DNA from: DASRDS01 sp035570055 | GTDB lineage: Bacteria; Gemmatimonadota; Gemmatimonadetes; Gemmatimonadales; Gemmatimonadaceae | Assembly (NCBI GenBank): GCA_035570055.1 | Contig: DATMLM010000058.1 | Span: forward strand, 10,414 to 74,413 | DNA length: 64,000 nucleotides | Reading direction: 5' to 3' | Shown: positions 23,628-31,992 of the stretch, piece by piece | Numbering within the stretch: position 1 is the first letter of the stretch | Layout of the letters: each line of letters starts with the position of its first letter | Translations under genes and position numbers: made by a program | Notes under the pieces: generated by a model | Seen by the model: the letters and a program-made list of their open reading frames with translations, nothing else | Told to the model about the DNA's origin: nothing | Databases searched by the model: none

Positions 23628-25300
23628 TCCGCGGGCTCCGACTGGGCGTCGTCGTCGCCCTCATGCTCGTCGGCGCGAGCGTCGACGCCATCGACCTCTG
23701 GCGGCCGATCGATGGGACGTCGCGCGAGCTGTATCGCGAGTGCGACGAGGGCGGCATCGCGCGGAATTTTGCGCGCGATGGGATGCACTTCCTGTATCCG
23801 CAGATCGACTGGCGAGGCGATGGGCCCGGGTACGTCGAGATGGAGTTCCCGTTGTACCCGTACCTGATCGCCGCCGGGTATCGCGTGTTCGGGATCCACG
23901 AGCAGATCGGGCGGGTGATCAGCTATGGGCTCGCCCTGGCAACGCTGCTGGTTTTCATCGGCTTGGCGTCCTATCTCCTGCCGCCGCCCGGGGCGATTGC
24001 GGCGTCGCTGTTCTTCGCGCTGAATCCGCTCACGGTGCGCATCGCGAACGGCATCCAGGCCGAACCGCTCATGATGTTGGCGTACGTCGCGGCGGTGTAT
24101 GCCTACATCCGGTGGCTGGACGACGACCGCTGGCTGTCCTATGGCCTCGCGCTCGCCTGTACCTCGCTGGCGGTCCTCGCCAAAGCTCCGGCGGCGCACG
24201 TCGGTCTCGTCTTCGTCTTCTTCACGCTCTGGCGTCAGGGCATACGCGCATTCCGGCGACGCCGTCTGTGGATACTCGCCCTCGCCGCGCTGATCCCGCC
24301 CGACGTGTGGTACCTTCGCGCCCGGGGGTTCTGGCTGACCTATCACAACTCCCTCGGCGCCTCGAATCACCACCACATCGTTGGCTTGGCGACATTCACG
24401 CACGTGCACTACATCGCTGGCATCGCGGACCTCGAAGTCGCGTTCGCCTGGGTTGGCGCGGGACTCCTGGCGGTCGTGCTGGCGTTGGCCCTCGGCCCAC
24501 GGCCGAAATATTTCGGCTACGGCCTCCTCTGGTATGCGGCGGTCTTTCTCTACTATCTGCTGATCGCCGGCACGAGTGCCGACCCTTGGGGCACGTATTA
24601 CCACATCGTCTCCGTGCCTCCCGTCGCGCTCCTGATCGGCGGCGCGGCCGCGGTCGCCGCGGCGCGCTTGCGCGAGCCCTCGCCAGTGGAGCGCCCCGTT
24701 GCCATCGTGGCGCTCATGCTCATCGCCGTCGCGGTCGTCCAGCTGGCGCATCCAGGTGCGGCTGTGCTGGCGATCGCCTGCGCCGCGATAGCGGCGGTCG
24801 CCGTGCTGGTCTGGCGACGCTCGGCAGCCGCGGCCTCCACCGCGGCCCTCGTGGTCTTGACGGCGTCCGCGCCCATCTTGGCCGCCCGGCAGGATATTCG
24901 CGACGTGCACCCGCACCGGTATGCGGCCTGGTATGCGACCGCGCGCCAGTTTGCGCCGCTCATCCCACCCGGTGTGCCCATCGCCGTCAGCGGCAATTAC
25001 TGCGTGAGTGCGAGCGAGTCGGCGTACAACAGTCCGTGGTACCTGTATTGGACGGACCACAAGGGATGGACGCCCTGCATTCAGGATCACACCATGCCGG
25101 TCATGCGGTCGTTGATGGCGCGCGGCGCGCGGTATTTTATCGCCGAGCGGACGGCGCTCAATGTGCAGCGCGGGTTCGAGGACGAGATGCGGCGGACTTT
25201 TCCGGTCGTGTCCGAGACTCCGGTCGCGATCTTGTTTCAGTTGCGCACACCGCTCGCACCGGACAGCGCGAGCAGTGGCGGACCCGGGCAGTACAGATAG
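23624..25300 (+). CDS. GT-C type membrane glycosyltransferase (PMT/ArnT-like)
   Basis: About 558 residues from the GTG at 23624, overlapping the upstream stop (GTGA). The first periplasmic loop begins after one N-terminal membrane segment and has ELYRECDEGGIARNF. About 11 further hydrophobic segments follow, then a C-terminal soluble tail. The architecture matches the previous gene, and the two likely work on the same glycan. The last 143 bases overlap the mutY-like gene on the minus strand. Confidence 0.82.
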   Translation: MIRGLRLGVVVALMLVGASVDAIDLWRPIDGTSRELYRECDEGGIARNFARDGMHFLYPQIDWRGDGPGYVEMEFPLYPYLIAAGYRVFGIHEQIGRVISYGLALATLLVFIGLASYLLPPPGAIAASLFFALNPLTVRIANGIQAEPLMMLAYVAAVYAYIRWLDDDRWLSYGLALACTSLAVLAKAPAAHVGLVFVFFTLWRQGIRAFRRRRLWILALAALIPPDVWYLRARGFWLTYHNSLGASNHHHIVGLATFTHVHYIAGIADLEVAFAWVGAGLLAVVLALALGPRPKYFGYGLLWYAAVFLYYLLIAGTSADPWGTYYHIVSVPPVALLIGGAAAVAAARLREPSPVERPVAIVALMLIAVAVVQLAHPGAAVLAIACAAIAAVAVLVWRRSAAAASTAALVVLTASAPILAARQDIRDVHPHRYAAWYATARQFAPLIPPGVPIAVSGNYCVSASESAYNSPWYLYWTDHKGWTPCIQDHTMPVMRSLMARGARYFIAERTALNVQRGFEDEMRRTFPVVSETPVAILFQLRTPLAPDSASSGGPGQYR

Positions 25301-25859
25301 TCGCGCCGAGCTCCATCACCGCCTGGTTGTGCGTGTAGGTGGCCCGTCCGGTGCGCGGCAGCGTTGCCTCGGCGATTTTCCACGCCGCGCGGCGGCCACG
25401 CGGGGTGCGCGGGTCGAGCCGCGGGGCGAACACGCGGAGGAGGACGCGGGCGACATTCGTGTCGACGAGCGCGGCCCGGCGCTCATAGGCGAAGGACGCG
25501 ATCGCGCCGGCCGTGTAGGCACCGATCCCGGGGAGTCGCGCGAGAAGCGCCGGATCATCCGGCAACGGGGCACGCCCAAGTGTCCGCGCCAGGCGGTGAA
25601 GATTCCGCGCCCTGGCGTAGTAGCCCAGGCCCCGCCAGGCCGCGAGCACCGCGCCGGGTCGCGCTTGGGCCACGGATCGCATCGTCGGAAAGCGTTTCAA
25701 GAACGACGCGTAGTAGTCTAGTACGCGGGACACCTGCGTTTGCTGGAGCATGAGCTCCGACACCAGCACGCGATACGGATCCCGTGTCCGGCGCCATGGC
25801 AGGTCGCGGCCTTCGCGCGCATACCAGGCTCTGACGAGCCTACTGAACGTACGCTGCAG
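25158..25859 (-). CDS. mutY: MutY-like A/G-specific adenine glycosylase, short form, no standard start codon
   Basis: Helix-hairpin-helix glycosylase. Visible are WYAREGRDLPWRRTRDPYRV, SELMLQQTQV (catalytic Glu), LPGIGAYTAGAI (HhH), VDTNVARV (catalytic Asp) and the 4Fe-4S cysteines C-x6-C-x2-C-x5-C. It removes A mispaired with 8-oxoG. Homology extends upstream of the first GTG (25769) to near 25862, where a stop closes the frame; in that stretch no ATG, GTG or TTG occurs. A CTG at 25859-25857 is the best start candidate. The protein would be about 233 residues and lacks the C-terminal NUDIX-like domain. Its 3' end overlaps the GT-C gene by 143 bases. Confidence 0.8.
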   Translation of the reverse strand: MQRTFSRLVRAWYAREGRDLPWRRTRDPYRVLVSELMLQQTQVSRVLDYYASFLKRFPTMRSVAQARPGAVLAAWRGLGYYARARNLHRLARTLGRAPLPDDPALLARLPGIGAYTAGAIASFAYERRAALVDTNVARVLLRVFAPRLDPRTPRGRRAAWKIAEATLPRTGRATYTHNQAVMELGATICTARVRHCSRCPVRAVCATETRSRPESRTRPEKSAASRPRTRAAH

Positions 25860-25906
25860 GGATCACAACTCGTAGCGAGTAGGCCTTAACTTTGTAGCCC
25901 GCGCGC

Positions 25907-27304
25907 ATGCTCTTCAACAGCTTCGTCTTCCTCGTGCTGTTCCTGCCAGTCACCTACACGGTGTTCTGGCTGCTCCGCAACGCCCAGCAGCGCTACATCT
26001 GGCTGGCGATCACGGGGTACGTCTTCTACGGCTACTGGAACCCGAAGTTCTGCTTGCTGATGGCGTTCTCGACGCTGGTCAGCTACACGGCGGGCCTGGG
26101 ATTCCTCAAGTACGCGGACAACGCCCGCGCGCGAAAACTCTGCTTGGTTCTCCCGGTCACCGTCGACCTGTTGCTGCTCGGATTCTTCAAGTACGCGAAT
26201 TTCGCTTTGCGCTCGATCGGCGACCTGTCGACGCTCACCGGGCACCCGATCGCGGTCGCGCACTTCGACATCGTGCTGCCGATCGGGATCTCGTTCTACA
26301 CGTTCCACACGATCAGCTATATCGTCGACAGTTATCGGAAGACGATCAAGCCGACGCGCAACTTCTTCGAGTTCGCGGCCTACGTCTCGCTGTTCTCGCA
26401 GCTCATCGCCGGCCCGATCGTCCGGTTCCGCCAGATTGAAAGCGATCTCGATAACCTCGGGACGGCCGACCGCAATCGGTGGCTCGAGCGCGGTATTCGG
26501 TTTTTCATCATCGGCCTGGTGATGAAGGTCCTCATCGCCGATAGCTTGGCGGCGGTCGTTGACCCGGCATTGGCGCATTACGCGACCCTGAGCACCGCCG
26601 ACGCCTGGGTCGCCATGCTCGGCTACACGTTTCAGCTGCTGTTCGATTTCGACGGGTACAGTACGATGGCGGTGGGGCTCGGATTCTTGTTCGGCCTCCG
26701 CATCCCGCAGAACTTCAACTCGCCGTACAAGTCGCTCGATCCGTCGGACTTCTGGAAGCGGTGGCACATCTCGCTCTCCAGCTGTCTCAGGGACTACCTG
26801 TACATCTCCCTCGGTGGCAACCGAAACGGTGTTTGGAAAACGTACCGGAACTTGATGCTGACGATGCTCATCGGCGGCCTCTGGCACGGCGCGAACTGGA
26901 CGTTCGTGGTCTGGGGCGGATATCACGGGCTGCTGCTTTGCGTCCACCGGCTGTTCAGCAAGCAATGGGATGCGGCGCCCGCGCTGCTGCGACGCGCCAG
27001 CATGTTTCTGTTTGCGGTGATCGGGTGGGTGTTCTTCCGGTCGACCGATTTTCACATGGCGGCCGTCATGCTCGGTCGCATGTTCAGCTACTCGTCGGGC
27101 TCGAGCGGCGTGGTCACGGTCGGCGCCGTGGCGCTGCTCGGCTTCGCAGCCGTGTGGAGCATGGCGGGGCCGAATGCGTTCGACATGGACGCCAAGTGGC
27201 AGCCAAACCGCCGCCACGCGTTCGCGTTGGCGGCGGCATTCGGGGCGTGCATTGCGATTATGGCTGGATCAGGATCGTCACCGTTCCTGTACTTCCAGTT
27301 CTAG
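25907..27304 (+). CDS. MBOAT family O-acyltransferase (AlgI-like)
   Basis: 465 residues with about 10 membrane segments. Signatures: NSFVFLVLFLP at the start, GISFYTFHTISYIVDSYR, FWKRWHISLSSCLRDYLYISLGGNR, and GGLWHGANWTFVVWG with the catalytic His. AlgI-type proteins move acyl (usually acetyl) groups across the inner membrane to polysaccharide and need an SGNH-type partner; a candidate is encoded at 56086-57141 (minus). The ATG is 47 bases from the upstream end of the divergent mutY-like gene. Confidence 0.92.
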   Translation: MLFNSFVFLVLFLPVTYTVFWLLRNAQQRYIWLAITGYVFYGYWNPKFCLLMAFSTLVSYTAGLGFLKYADNARARKLCLVLPVTVDLLLLGFFKYANFALRSIGDLSTLTGHPIAVAHFDIVLPIGISFYTFHTISYIVDSYRKTIKPTRNFFEFAAYVSLFSQLIAGPIVRFRQIESDLDNLGTADRNRWLERGIRFFIIGLVMKVLIADSLAAVVDPALAHYATLSTADAWVAMLGYTFQLLFDFDGYSTMAVGLGFLFGLRIPQNFNSPYKSLDPSDFWKRWHISLSSCLRDYLYISLGGNRNGVWKTYRNLMLTMLIGGLWHGANWTFVVWGGYHGLLLCVHRLFSKQWDAAPALLRRASMFLFAVIGWVFFRSTDFHMAAVMLGRMFSYSSGSSGVVTVGAVALLGFAAVWSMAGPNAFDMDAKWQPNRRHAFALAAAFGACIAIMAGSGSSPFLYFQF

Positions 27305-27308
27305 CACA

Positions 27309-27356
27309 GCCCTTGGGGGTGAGGGGGGATTCTTCACCCCAAACCCCTCAAGGGGC
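27309..27356. terminator. Interrupted hairpin between convergent MBOAT and moeB-like genes
   Basis: GGGGTGA (27316-27322) pairs with TCACCCC (27334-27340). An outer arm GCCCTTG (27309-27315) pairs with CAAGGGGC (27349-27356), leaving an 8-base bulge. It fills the 53-base gap between the two stops and suits a bidirectional terminator; it has no T-tract. Confidence 0.5.
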
Positions 27357-27357
27357 T

Positions 27358-28506
27358 CTAGTACTTCGGGATTGTCGGGTCGACGTCATCACTCCACCGC
27401 GTGATCCCGCCCGCGAGGTTGGTGACATTGCGGAACCCCGCCGCGATGAGAGCGTCTGCCGCGCGAGCACTGCGACCGCCGACCTTGCATTGCACGACGA
27501 TCTCGCGCGACGAGTCGAGCTCCTTAATTGCAGCTGGAAAGGTGCTCAGAGGGACGAGACGGGCGCCTTCGATATGCGCGATCTCCCACTCGATTGGCTC
27601 GCGCACATCGATCAGATCGAAGTCGTCGCCACGCGCGAGCTTTTGGGCTAGCTCGCGCGGCGTGATTTCTTTTACGGTCACCGGTTCGGCACCCCCGCAA
27701 AACGCATCATAGTCGATCAACTCTTGGATCTCGTGTGTGCCGCACGCGGGGCACGTGGGATCACGGCGTATTTTCACCGTGCGGAACTGGGCGGTGAGCG
27801 CATCAACCAACAGCAGCCGTCCGATCAGCGGCTCGCCGATGCCAAGGATGAGTTTGATCGTCTCGGTCGCCTGAATCGTGCCCACGAGCCCCGGTAGCAC
27901 GCCGAGCACACCGCCCTCGGCGCAACTCGGCACCAGGCCCGGTGGTGGCGGCTCACGGAACAAGCAACGGTAGCATGGTCCCTCGGGCGTTGCGAGGACT
28001 GACGCCTGGCCCTCGAAGCGGAAAATGCTGCCGTAGACGTTCGGCTTGCCGAGGATTACGCAGGCGTCGTTGACGAGATAGCGAGTGGCAAAGTTATCGG
28101 TACCGTCGACTACGATATCGAACTCGCGAATGATCTCGAGTGCGTTTTCGCTCGTGAGCCGTGTCTCGAAGCGCTCGACGTTCACATACGGGTTGATGTC
28201 ATAGATGCGCTCGGCCGCGGAGTCGATCTTCGAGCGGCCGACGTCGGCGGTCCCGTGGACGACTTGGCGCTGCAGGTTGGTGACGTCGACCTTGTCGAAG
28301 TCGACAATGCCGAGGGTGCCTACGCCCGCCGCACTCAGATACAGCGCGAGAGGGGATCCGAGGCCGCCCGCGCCAACGAGCAACACGCGTGCGGCTTTGA
28401 GACGCTTCTGCCCTTCGACACCTACGTCCGGGAGGATGAGGTGTCGGCTGTAGCGGGCCAACTCTTCGCGCGTCAGCTCTGGCAATTCAGTCAATGTCGC
28501 AGTCAT
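27358..28506 (-). CDS. moeB: MoeB/ThiF-type adenylyltransferase with C-terminal rhodanese domain
   Basis: About 382 residues. The E1-like ATP-binding loop is VLLVGAGGLGSPLALYLSAAGVG, then DFDKVDVTNLQRQVVH. Zinc-type cysteines are in CYRCLF and CPACG, and PSCAEGGVLGVLPG follows. A C-terminal rhodanese domain carries the active-site loop VQCKVGGRSARA. This is the MoeZ architecture: it adenylates the C-terminal Gly-Gly of a small carrier and loads it with sulfur. The carrier gene is immediately upstream (stop 2 bases before this ATG), so the pair is a sulfur-transfer module rather than necessarily molybdopterin synthesis. Confidence 0.92.
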   Translation of the reverse strand: MTATLTELPELTREELARYSRHLILPDVGVEGQKRLKAARVLLVGAGGLGSPLALYLSAAGVGTLGIVDFDKVDVTNLQRQVVHGTADVGRSKIDSAAERIYDINPYVNVERFETRLTSENALEIIREFDIVVDGTDNFATRYLVNDACVILGKPNVYGSIFRFEGQASVLATPEGPCYRCLFREPPPPGLVPSCAEGGVLGVLPGLVGTIQATETIKLILGIGEPLIGRLLLVDALTAQFRTVKIRRDPTCPACGTHEIQELIDYDAFCGGAEPVTVKEITPRELAQKLARGDDFDLIDVREPIEWEIAHIEGARLVPLSTFPAAIKELDSSREIVVQCKVGGRSARAADALIAAGFRNVTNLAGGITRWSDDVDPTIPKY

Positions 28507-28508
28507 GA

Positions 28509-28784
28509 TCAACCTCCCGCCACGGCCGGAACGATGGTCACTTCATCTCCATCCCGAATCGCCGCGGCGAAGCCACCGGAGAATCGAATATCTTCATCGT
28601 TAAGATAATACGTGACAAACGGATACGGATTGCCCGCATCGTCGGTGAGTCTGGGCTTGAGCGCGGGGTATCGCCGCGACGCGTCGGCGACCGCCCCACC
28701 GAGCGTAGTCCCGTAGGCGGTGATGGTGCGCTGGCCGTCCGCGAGCTTGGCGAGGACGTTGGGCAGGGTGATTGTGATAGGCAT
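28509..28784 (-). CDS. MoaD/ThiS/CysO-type sulfur carrier protein
   Basis: 91 residues, beta-grasp fold by pattern (PITITLPNVLAKLADGQ, VTYYLNDEDIRF, DGDEVTIVPAVAGG). It ends in Gly-Gly, the site that is thiocarboxylated by the MoeB-rhodanese protein encoded next. AGGAGA sits about 9 bases before the ATG. Its position between thrC and moeB, with cysteine synthase close by, favours a CysO-like role in sulfur amino acid synthesis over a role in molybdopterin synthesis. That is inference. Confidence 0.9.
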   Translation of the reverse strand: MPITITLPNVLAKLADGQRTITAYGTTLGGAVADASRRYPALKPRLTDDAGNPYPFVTYYLNDEDIRFSGGFAAAIRDGDEVTIVPAVAGG

Positions 28785-28797
28785 GTGTCGCTGTCTC

Positions 28798-30063
28798 CTA
28801 GTGTTCGACAAGGGCGGTCACCTCGCGCAGCCGCGGCGCGATGACCGGCGCGACGGGTAGAGAGGCATGGATGGCTTCGATGGTTTTGAGTCCGTTGCCG
28901 GTGATGCACAACACGACTTCGTCGTCGGGCTTGAAGTGCCCGGTTTCGGCGAGCTCGAGCGCCGCGGCAACGGTCGCGCCGCCGGCGGTCTCCGTGAAAA
29001 TTCCGGTGGTCTCGGCGAGCACCCGAATGCCGCGCACGATCGCATCGTCGCTGACGGCGCGTGCGGAACCCCCCGTCTCGCGAATCGCGCGAACGGCTGA
29101 AGGGCCATCGGCCGGGTTCCCAATGGCAATCGATCGCGCGATCGTGTTCGGTACTTCGGGCACGAGCGTCTCGCCGCCGGATTCCAACAGTCGGACGATC
29201 GGCGCGCAACCGGACGCTTGAGCGCCGTAGAGTCGCGGAGGGGGCCCAGTCACGAGACCGGCGGCCGCGAACTCGCGAAAGCCTTTGCGCAGCTTGGTGA
29301 CGAGCGACCCACCGGCCATCGGCGCAATGACCGCGGTCGGAGACCGCCAACCGAGCTGCTCGACGATCTCGAAGGCCATGGTCTTCGACCCTTCGCCGTA
29401 GTAGCCGCGCAGGTTCACGTTGACGATGCCCCAGCCGAACTTGTCGGCGACCTGAGCGCAGAGGCGATTCACGTCGTCGTAGGTGCCCTTCACGCGGACG
29501 AGTCGCGGCCCGTAGACGAGCGTGCCGACGATCTTGCCCACCTCGAGGTCTTCGGGCACGAAGATCCAAGCAGTCAGGCCGGCTCGCGCCGCATGGGCCG
29601 CGACGGCGTTCGCGAGGTTGCCCGTCGAGGCACAGCCGATCGTCTCCAAGCCGAACGCGGCAGCGGCGTTGATCGCGCTGGCGACCACGCGGTCCTTGAA
29701 GGACAGCGTCGGGTGAGAGACGGCGTCGTTCTTGATCCACGCCCGCTCGATGTTGAGTGCCCGGGCGAGCACAGGAGCCTCGACGAGCGGCGTCCACCCA
29801 CTGTCGAGCGAGCGTGTGGGTTGGCCCGTGAACGGGAGCCACTCGCGGTATCGCCAGAGCGATGGCTCGCGTGCGCCGATAATCGCACGGTCAGGAATGA
29901 TCCGTGCGTTGTCGTACACCGGTTCGAGTGGCCCCAAGCACTGCTCGCAGATCGCGATCGGTGCCGGGTCGAAGGTCGCGCCGCAGTGTGCGCACGCCTG
30001 TGGAAGTGCGGCCAGCGATGCGGCCGCCGCTTCCGGGAAAGGAAACGTTACTGATGCTGTCAT
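28798..30063 (-). CDS. thrC: Threonine synthase
   Basis: About 421 residues. An N-terminal zinc-ribbon-like CAHCGATF...CEQCLGPLEP is followed by a PLP fold-type II core: HPTLSFKDRVVASA (PLP Lys), GCASTGNLANAVAAHA, and PMAGGSLVTKLRKG. It converts O-phosphohomoserine to threonine. GGGAG lies 9 bases before the ATG. It leads the thrC-sulfur carrier-moeB unit. In some bacteria ThrC paralogs near sulfur carriers act in sulfur amino acid synthesis instead, so the substrate is not certain. Confidence 0.9.
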   Translation of the reverse strand: MTASVTFPFPEAAAASLAALPQACAHCGATFDPAPIAICEQCLGPLEPVYDNARIIPDRAIIGAREPSLWRYREWLPFTGQPTRSLDSGWTPLVEAPVLARALNIERAWIKNDAVSHPTLSFKDRVVASAINAAAAFGLETIGCASTGNLANAVAAHAARAGLTAWIFVPEDLEVGKIVGTLVYGPRLVRVKGTYDDVNRLCAQVADKFGWGIVNVNLRGYYGEGSKTMAFEIVEQLGWRSPTAVIAPMAGGSLVTKLRKGFREFAAAGLVTGPPPRLYGAQASGCAPIVRLLESGGETLVPEVPNTIARSIAIGNPADGPSAVRAIRETGGSARAVSDDAIVRGIRVLAETTGIFTETAGGATVAAALELAETGHFKPDDEVVLCITGNGLKTIEAIHASLPVAPVIAPRLREVTALVEH

Positions 30064-30085
30064 ACTTCGGTTCTCCCGCCCCGGC

Positions 30086-30134
30086 AACAAAAACGTCCCG
30101 GAGCCAAAAAGGCCGCGGGACGCGGGGGCTTTTT
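30086..30134 (-). promoter_or_regulatory. Candidate transcription attenuator in front of thrC
   Basis: On the minus strand CGTCCCG (30122-30116) and CGGGACG (30100-30094) form a stem, extended by GCC/GGC around TTTTT, and a TTTTTGTT run follows (30093-30086), about 23 bases before the thrC ATG. The upstream AAAAAGCC (30134-30127) could pair with the GGCCTTTTT inside the stem and block it. This is terminator/antiterminator geometry. The inducing signal is unknown. Confidence 0.5.
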
Positions 30135-30149
30135 AGCAGGTTGTTTAAC

Positions 30150-31052
30150 GTGGCCGCAATACGCCGCAACTCGCCACGAGCTTCGATTGTCATCGCTATC
30201 CTAACTACGACACCTTGCGCCGCGCAAGGGCCTCCGCAGCAAACGATCGACATTCGCAACGTCGATCTCCACTTGAGCGACGCGATCTTGTTTCACGCGC
30301 GCTCGCTCCGCGGCGAGATGATTCGAACGAGCCCGTCCGCGCCGGCCACGCTCGATGATCCGCGGTCGTATCGCATTCGCGTCACGTCGGGTACGGTGGC
30401 GATGACCGGCGACGACCTGACCGCATTCCTGAACGGTGTGGTCTTCGCCTATCCCGGGTCTCCGCTCAAGAACCTTCGGGTCGAAATCGACAGCGGGAGC
30501 CTCCTCCAGACCGGCACGCTTCACAAAATCGTGGATATCAATTTTCGGATGCGCGCCGACGTGAGCGTCACACCTGACGGGCGGATTCGCGTCCATCCGA
30601 CCAAAATGACCGATCAGAAGCTGATGCACACGCTGGGGCTGCATATGAACGACATGATTGACGTCAAGCATGCGAAGGGGGTCACGATCGACCAAGACGA
30701 CATCTTGATCGAGGCGACGGCATCGCTCCCGCCACCAGCGATCGACGGGCGACTGGTGGACATCCATATCGAAGGGAACCAGCTCGTTGAGCGGTTCATT
30801 GGGGACTCGTCGACGGCGGCTGACTCGACGCATCCCGGGTCCGTGCACGTTCGCGGTGGGCGTCTCCGATTCGGTCGGCTGACCATGGACAGCGCCGATG
30901 TGCTGATCGTCAGCGCCAATCCACACGGCGCGTTCGACTTGAGTTTGCCCCACTACGAAGAGCAGTTGGTCGCCGGATACTCGCAGATCACCCCCACCAT
31001 GGGGCTCGTCGCGCATCTCGGGCGTTACGTTTCATCGCATGCCACGCATTGA
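30150..31052 (+). CDS. Exported protein of unknown function, beta-rich
   Basis: About 300 residues from the GTG at 30150. A signal-peptide-like start (SIVIAILTTTPCAAQG) suggests export. The body alternates short strands and has the pattern of lipid-binding beta-barrel domains (DIRNVDLHLSDAILFHARSLRGEMI, DINFRMRADVSVTPDGRIRVHPTKM), reminiscent of LmeA/DUF2993 proteins, but I cannot assign a family with confidence. It is divergent from thrC and overlaps cysK by 14 bases. Confidence 0.65.
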   Translation: MAAIRRNSPRASIVIAILTTTPCAAQGPPQQTIDIRNVDLHLSDAILFHARSLRGEMIRTSPSAPATLDDPRSYRIRVTSGTVAMTGDDLTAFLNGVVFAYPGSPLKNLRVEIDSGSLLQTGTLHKIVDINFRMRADVSVTPDGRIRVHPTKMTDQKLMHTLGLHMNDMIDVKHAKGVTIDQDDILIEATASLPPPAIDGRLVDIHIEGNQLVERFIGDSSTAADSTHPGSVHVRGGRLRFGRLTMDSADVLIVSANPHGAFDLSLPHYEEQLVAGYSQITPTMGLVAHLGRYVSSHATH

Positions 31053-31992
31053 TGCGTCGATCGGTCGCACCCCCATGGTTCGCCTCGAGCGAATCGTCGA
31101 ACCAGACATGGCGGAGGTGTGGGTCAAGCTCGAGGGGATGAATCCAGGCGGGTCGATCAAGGATCGCACCGCCCTCGGCATGATCCTCGACGCTGAGGAA
31201 TGCGGCCAATTGCTCCCTGGCGGTAGCATTGTCGAGCCCACGTCGGGCAACACGGGCATCGGTCTCGCGCAGGTCGCTTCCGCGCGCGGCTACCACCTCA
31301 CGTTGACGATTCCGTCGTCCATGAGCGAGGAGCGGCTGCGCACACTCACGGCGTATGGCGCCGAGCTCGTGCTCACGGATCCCGAGCGGCGGATGCTCGC
31401 CGCGATCGAAGAAGCCGAACGCATCCGTGACACCACCGGCGCGTGGATGCCGAATCAGTTCGCGAATCCCGCGAATCCCCGCATCCATTACACGACGACG
31501 GGTCCCGAGATCTGGCAGCAGATGGACCAGCGCGTGGATGCGTTCGTGTACGGCTCTGGCACCGGTGGCACGATCAGTGGTGTTGGGCGGTTCCTTAAAG
31601 AACGACGCCGCTCGATTCAGGTCATCGCGGTCGAGCCCGCGCGCTCACCCGTGCTGTCCGGCGGCGTGCGCGGACCACACCAGTTTCAGGGCATGGGCCC
31701 CGGGTTCGTGCCGGCGAACTTCGACCGCGCCGTCGTGGATCGTATCATCCAGGCGTGGGAAGAGGACGCGTTCCCGGTCGCTCGCCGCCTCGCGCGGGAC
31801 GAGGGCGTCTTTGTGGGGATGTCCTCGGGCGCCATCGTGTGGGCGGCGATGCAAGTGGCCAGAGAGTTGGGCCCACGCGCACGCGTGGCTTGCATCGCCC
31901 CCGACTCGGGTGCGCGATATCTCACCACGGCGTTGTTCGATCAGGAGAACCGGGTCGAGCCCTCGTCGAACGCCTGTATCATCGCCGGCTGA
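31039..31992 (+). CDS. cysK: Cysteine synthase (CysK/CysM family)
   Basis: 317 residues. PLP lysine in NPGGSIKDR, PTSGNTGIGLA phosphate-binding loop, GSGTGGTISG, and GMSSGA near the C-terminus. It makes cysteine from O-acetylserine (or O-phosphoserine) and sulfide or a thiocarboxylated carrier. With the carrier and its activating enzyme encoded 2.3 kb away on the other strand, a CysM-like use of carrier-bound sulfur is possible. The final 52 bases overlap the oppositely oriented regulator gene. Confidence 0.93.
   Translation: MPRIDASIGRTPMVRLERIVEPDMAEVWVKLEGMNPGGSIKDRTALGMILDAEECGQLLPGGSIVEPTSGNTGIGLAQVASARGYHLTLTIPSSMSEERLRTLTAYGAELVLTDPERRMLAAIEEAERIRDTTGAWMPNQFANPANPRIHYTTTGPEIWQQMDQRVDAFVYGSGTGGTISGVGRFLKERRRSIQVIAVEPARSPVLSGGVRGPHQFQGMGPGFVPANFDRAVVDRIIQAWEEDAFPVARRLARDEGVFVGMSSGAIVWAAMQVARELGPRARVACIAPDSGARYLTTALFDQENRVEPSSNACIIAG

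Noticed and set aside
29891..30191. Minus-strand small ORF across the thrC leader as a leader peptide
   Set aside because: It runs past the thrC start in another frame and has no cluster of Thr, Cys or Met codons; kept only as a remark under the attenuator.
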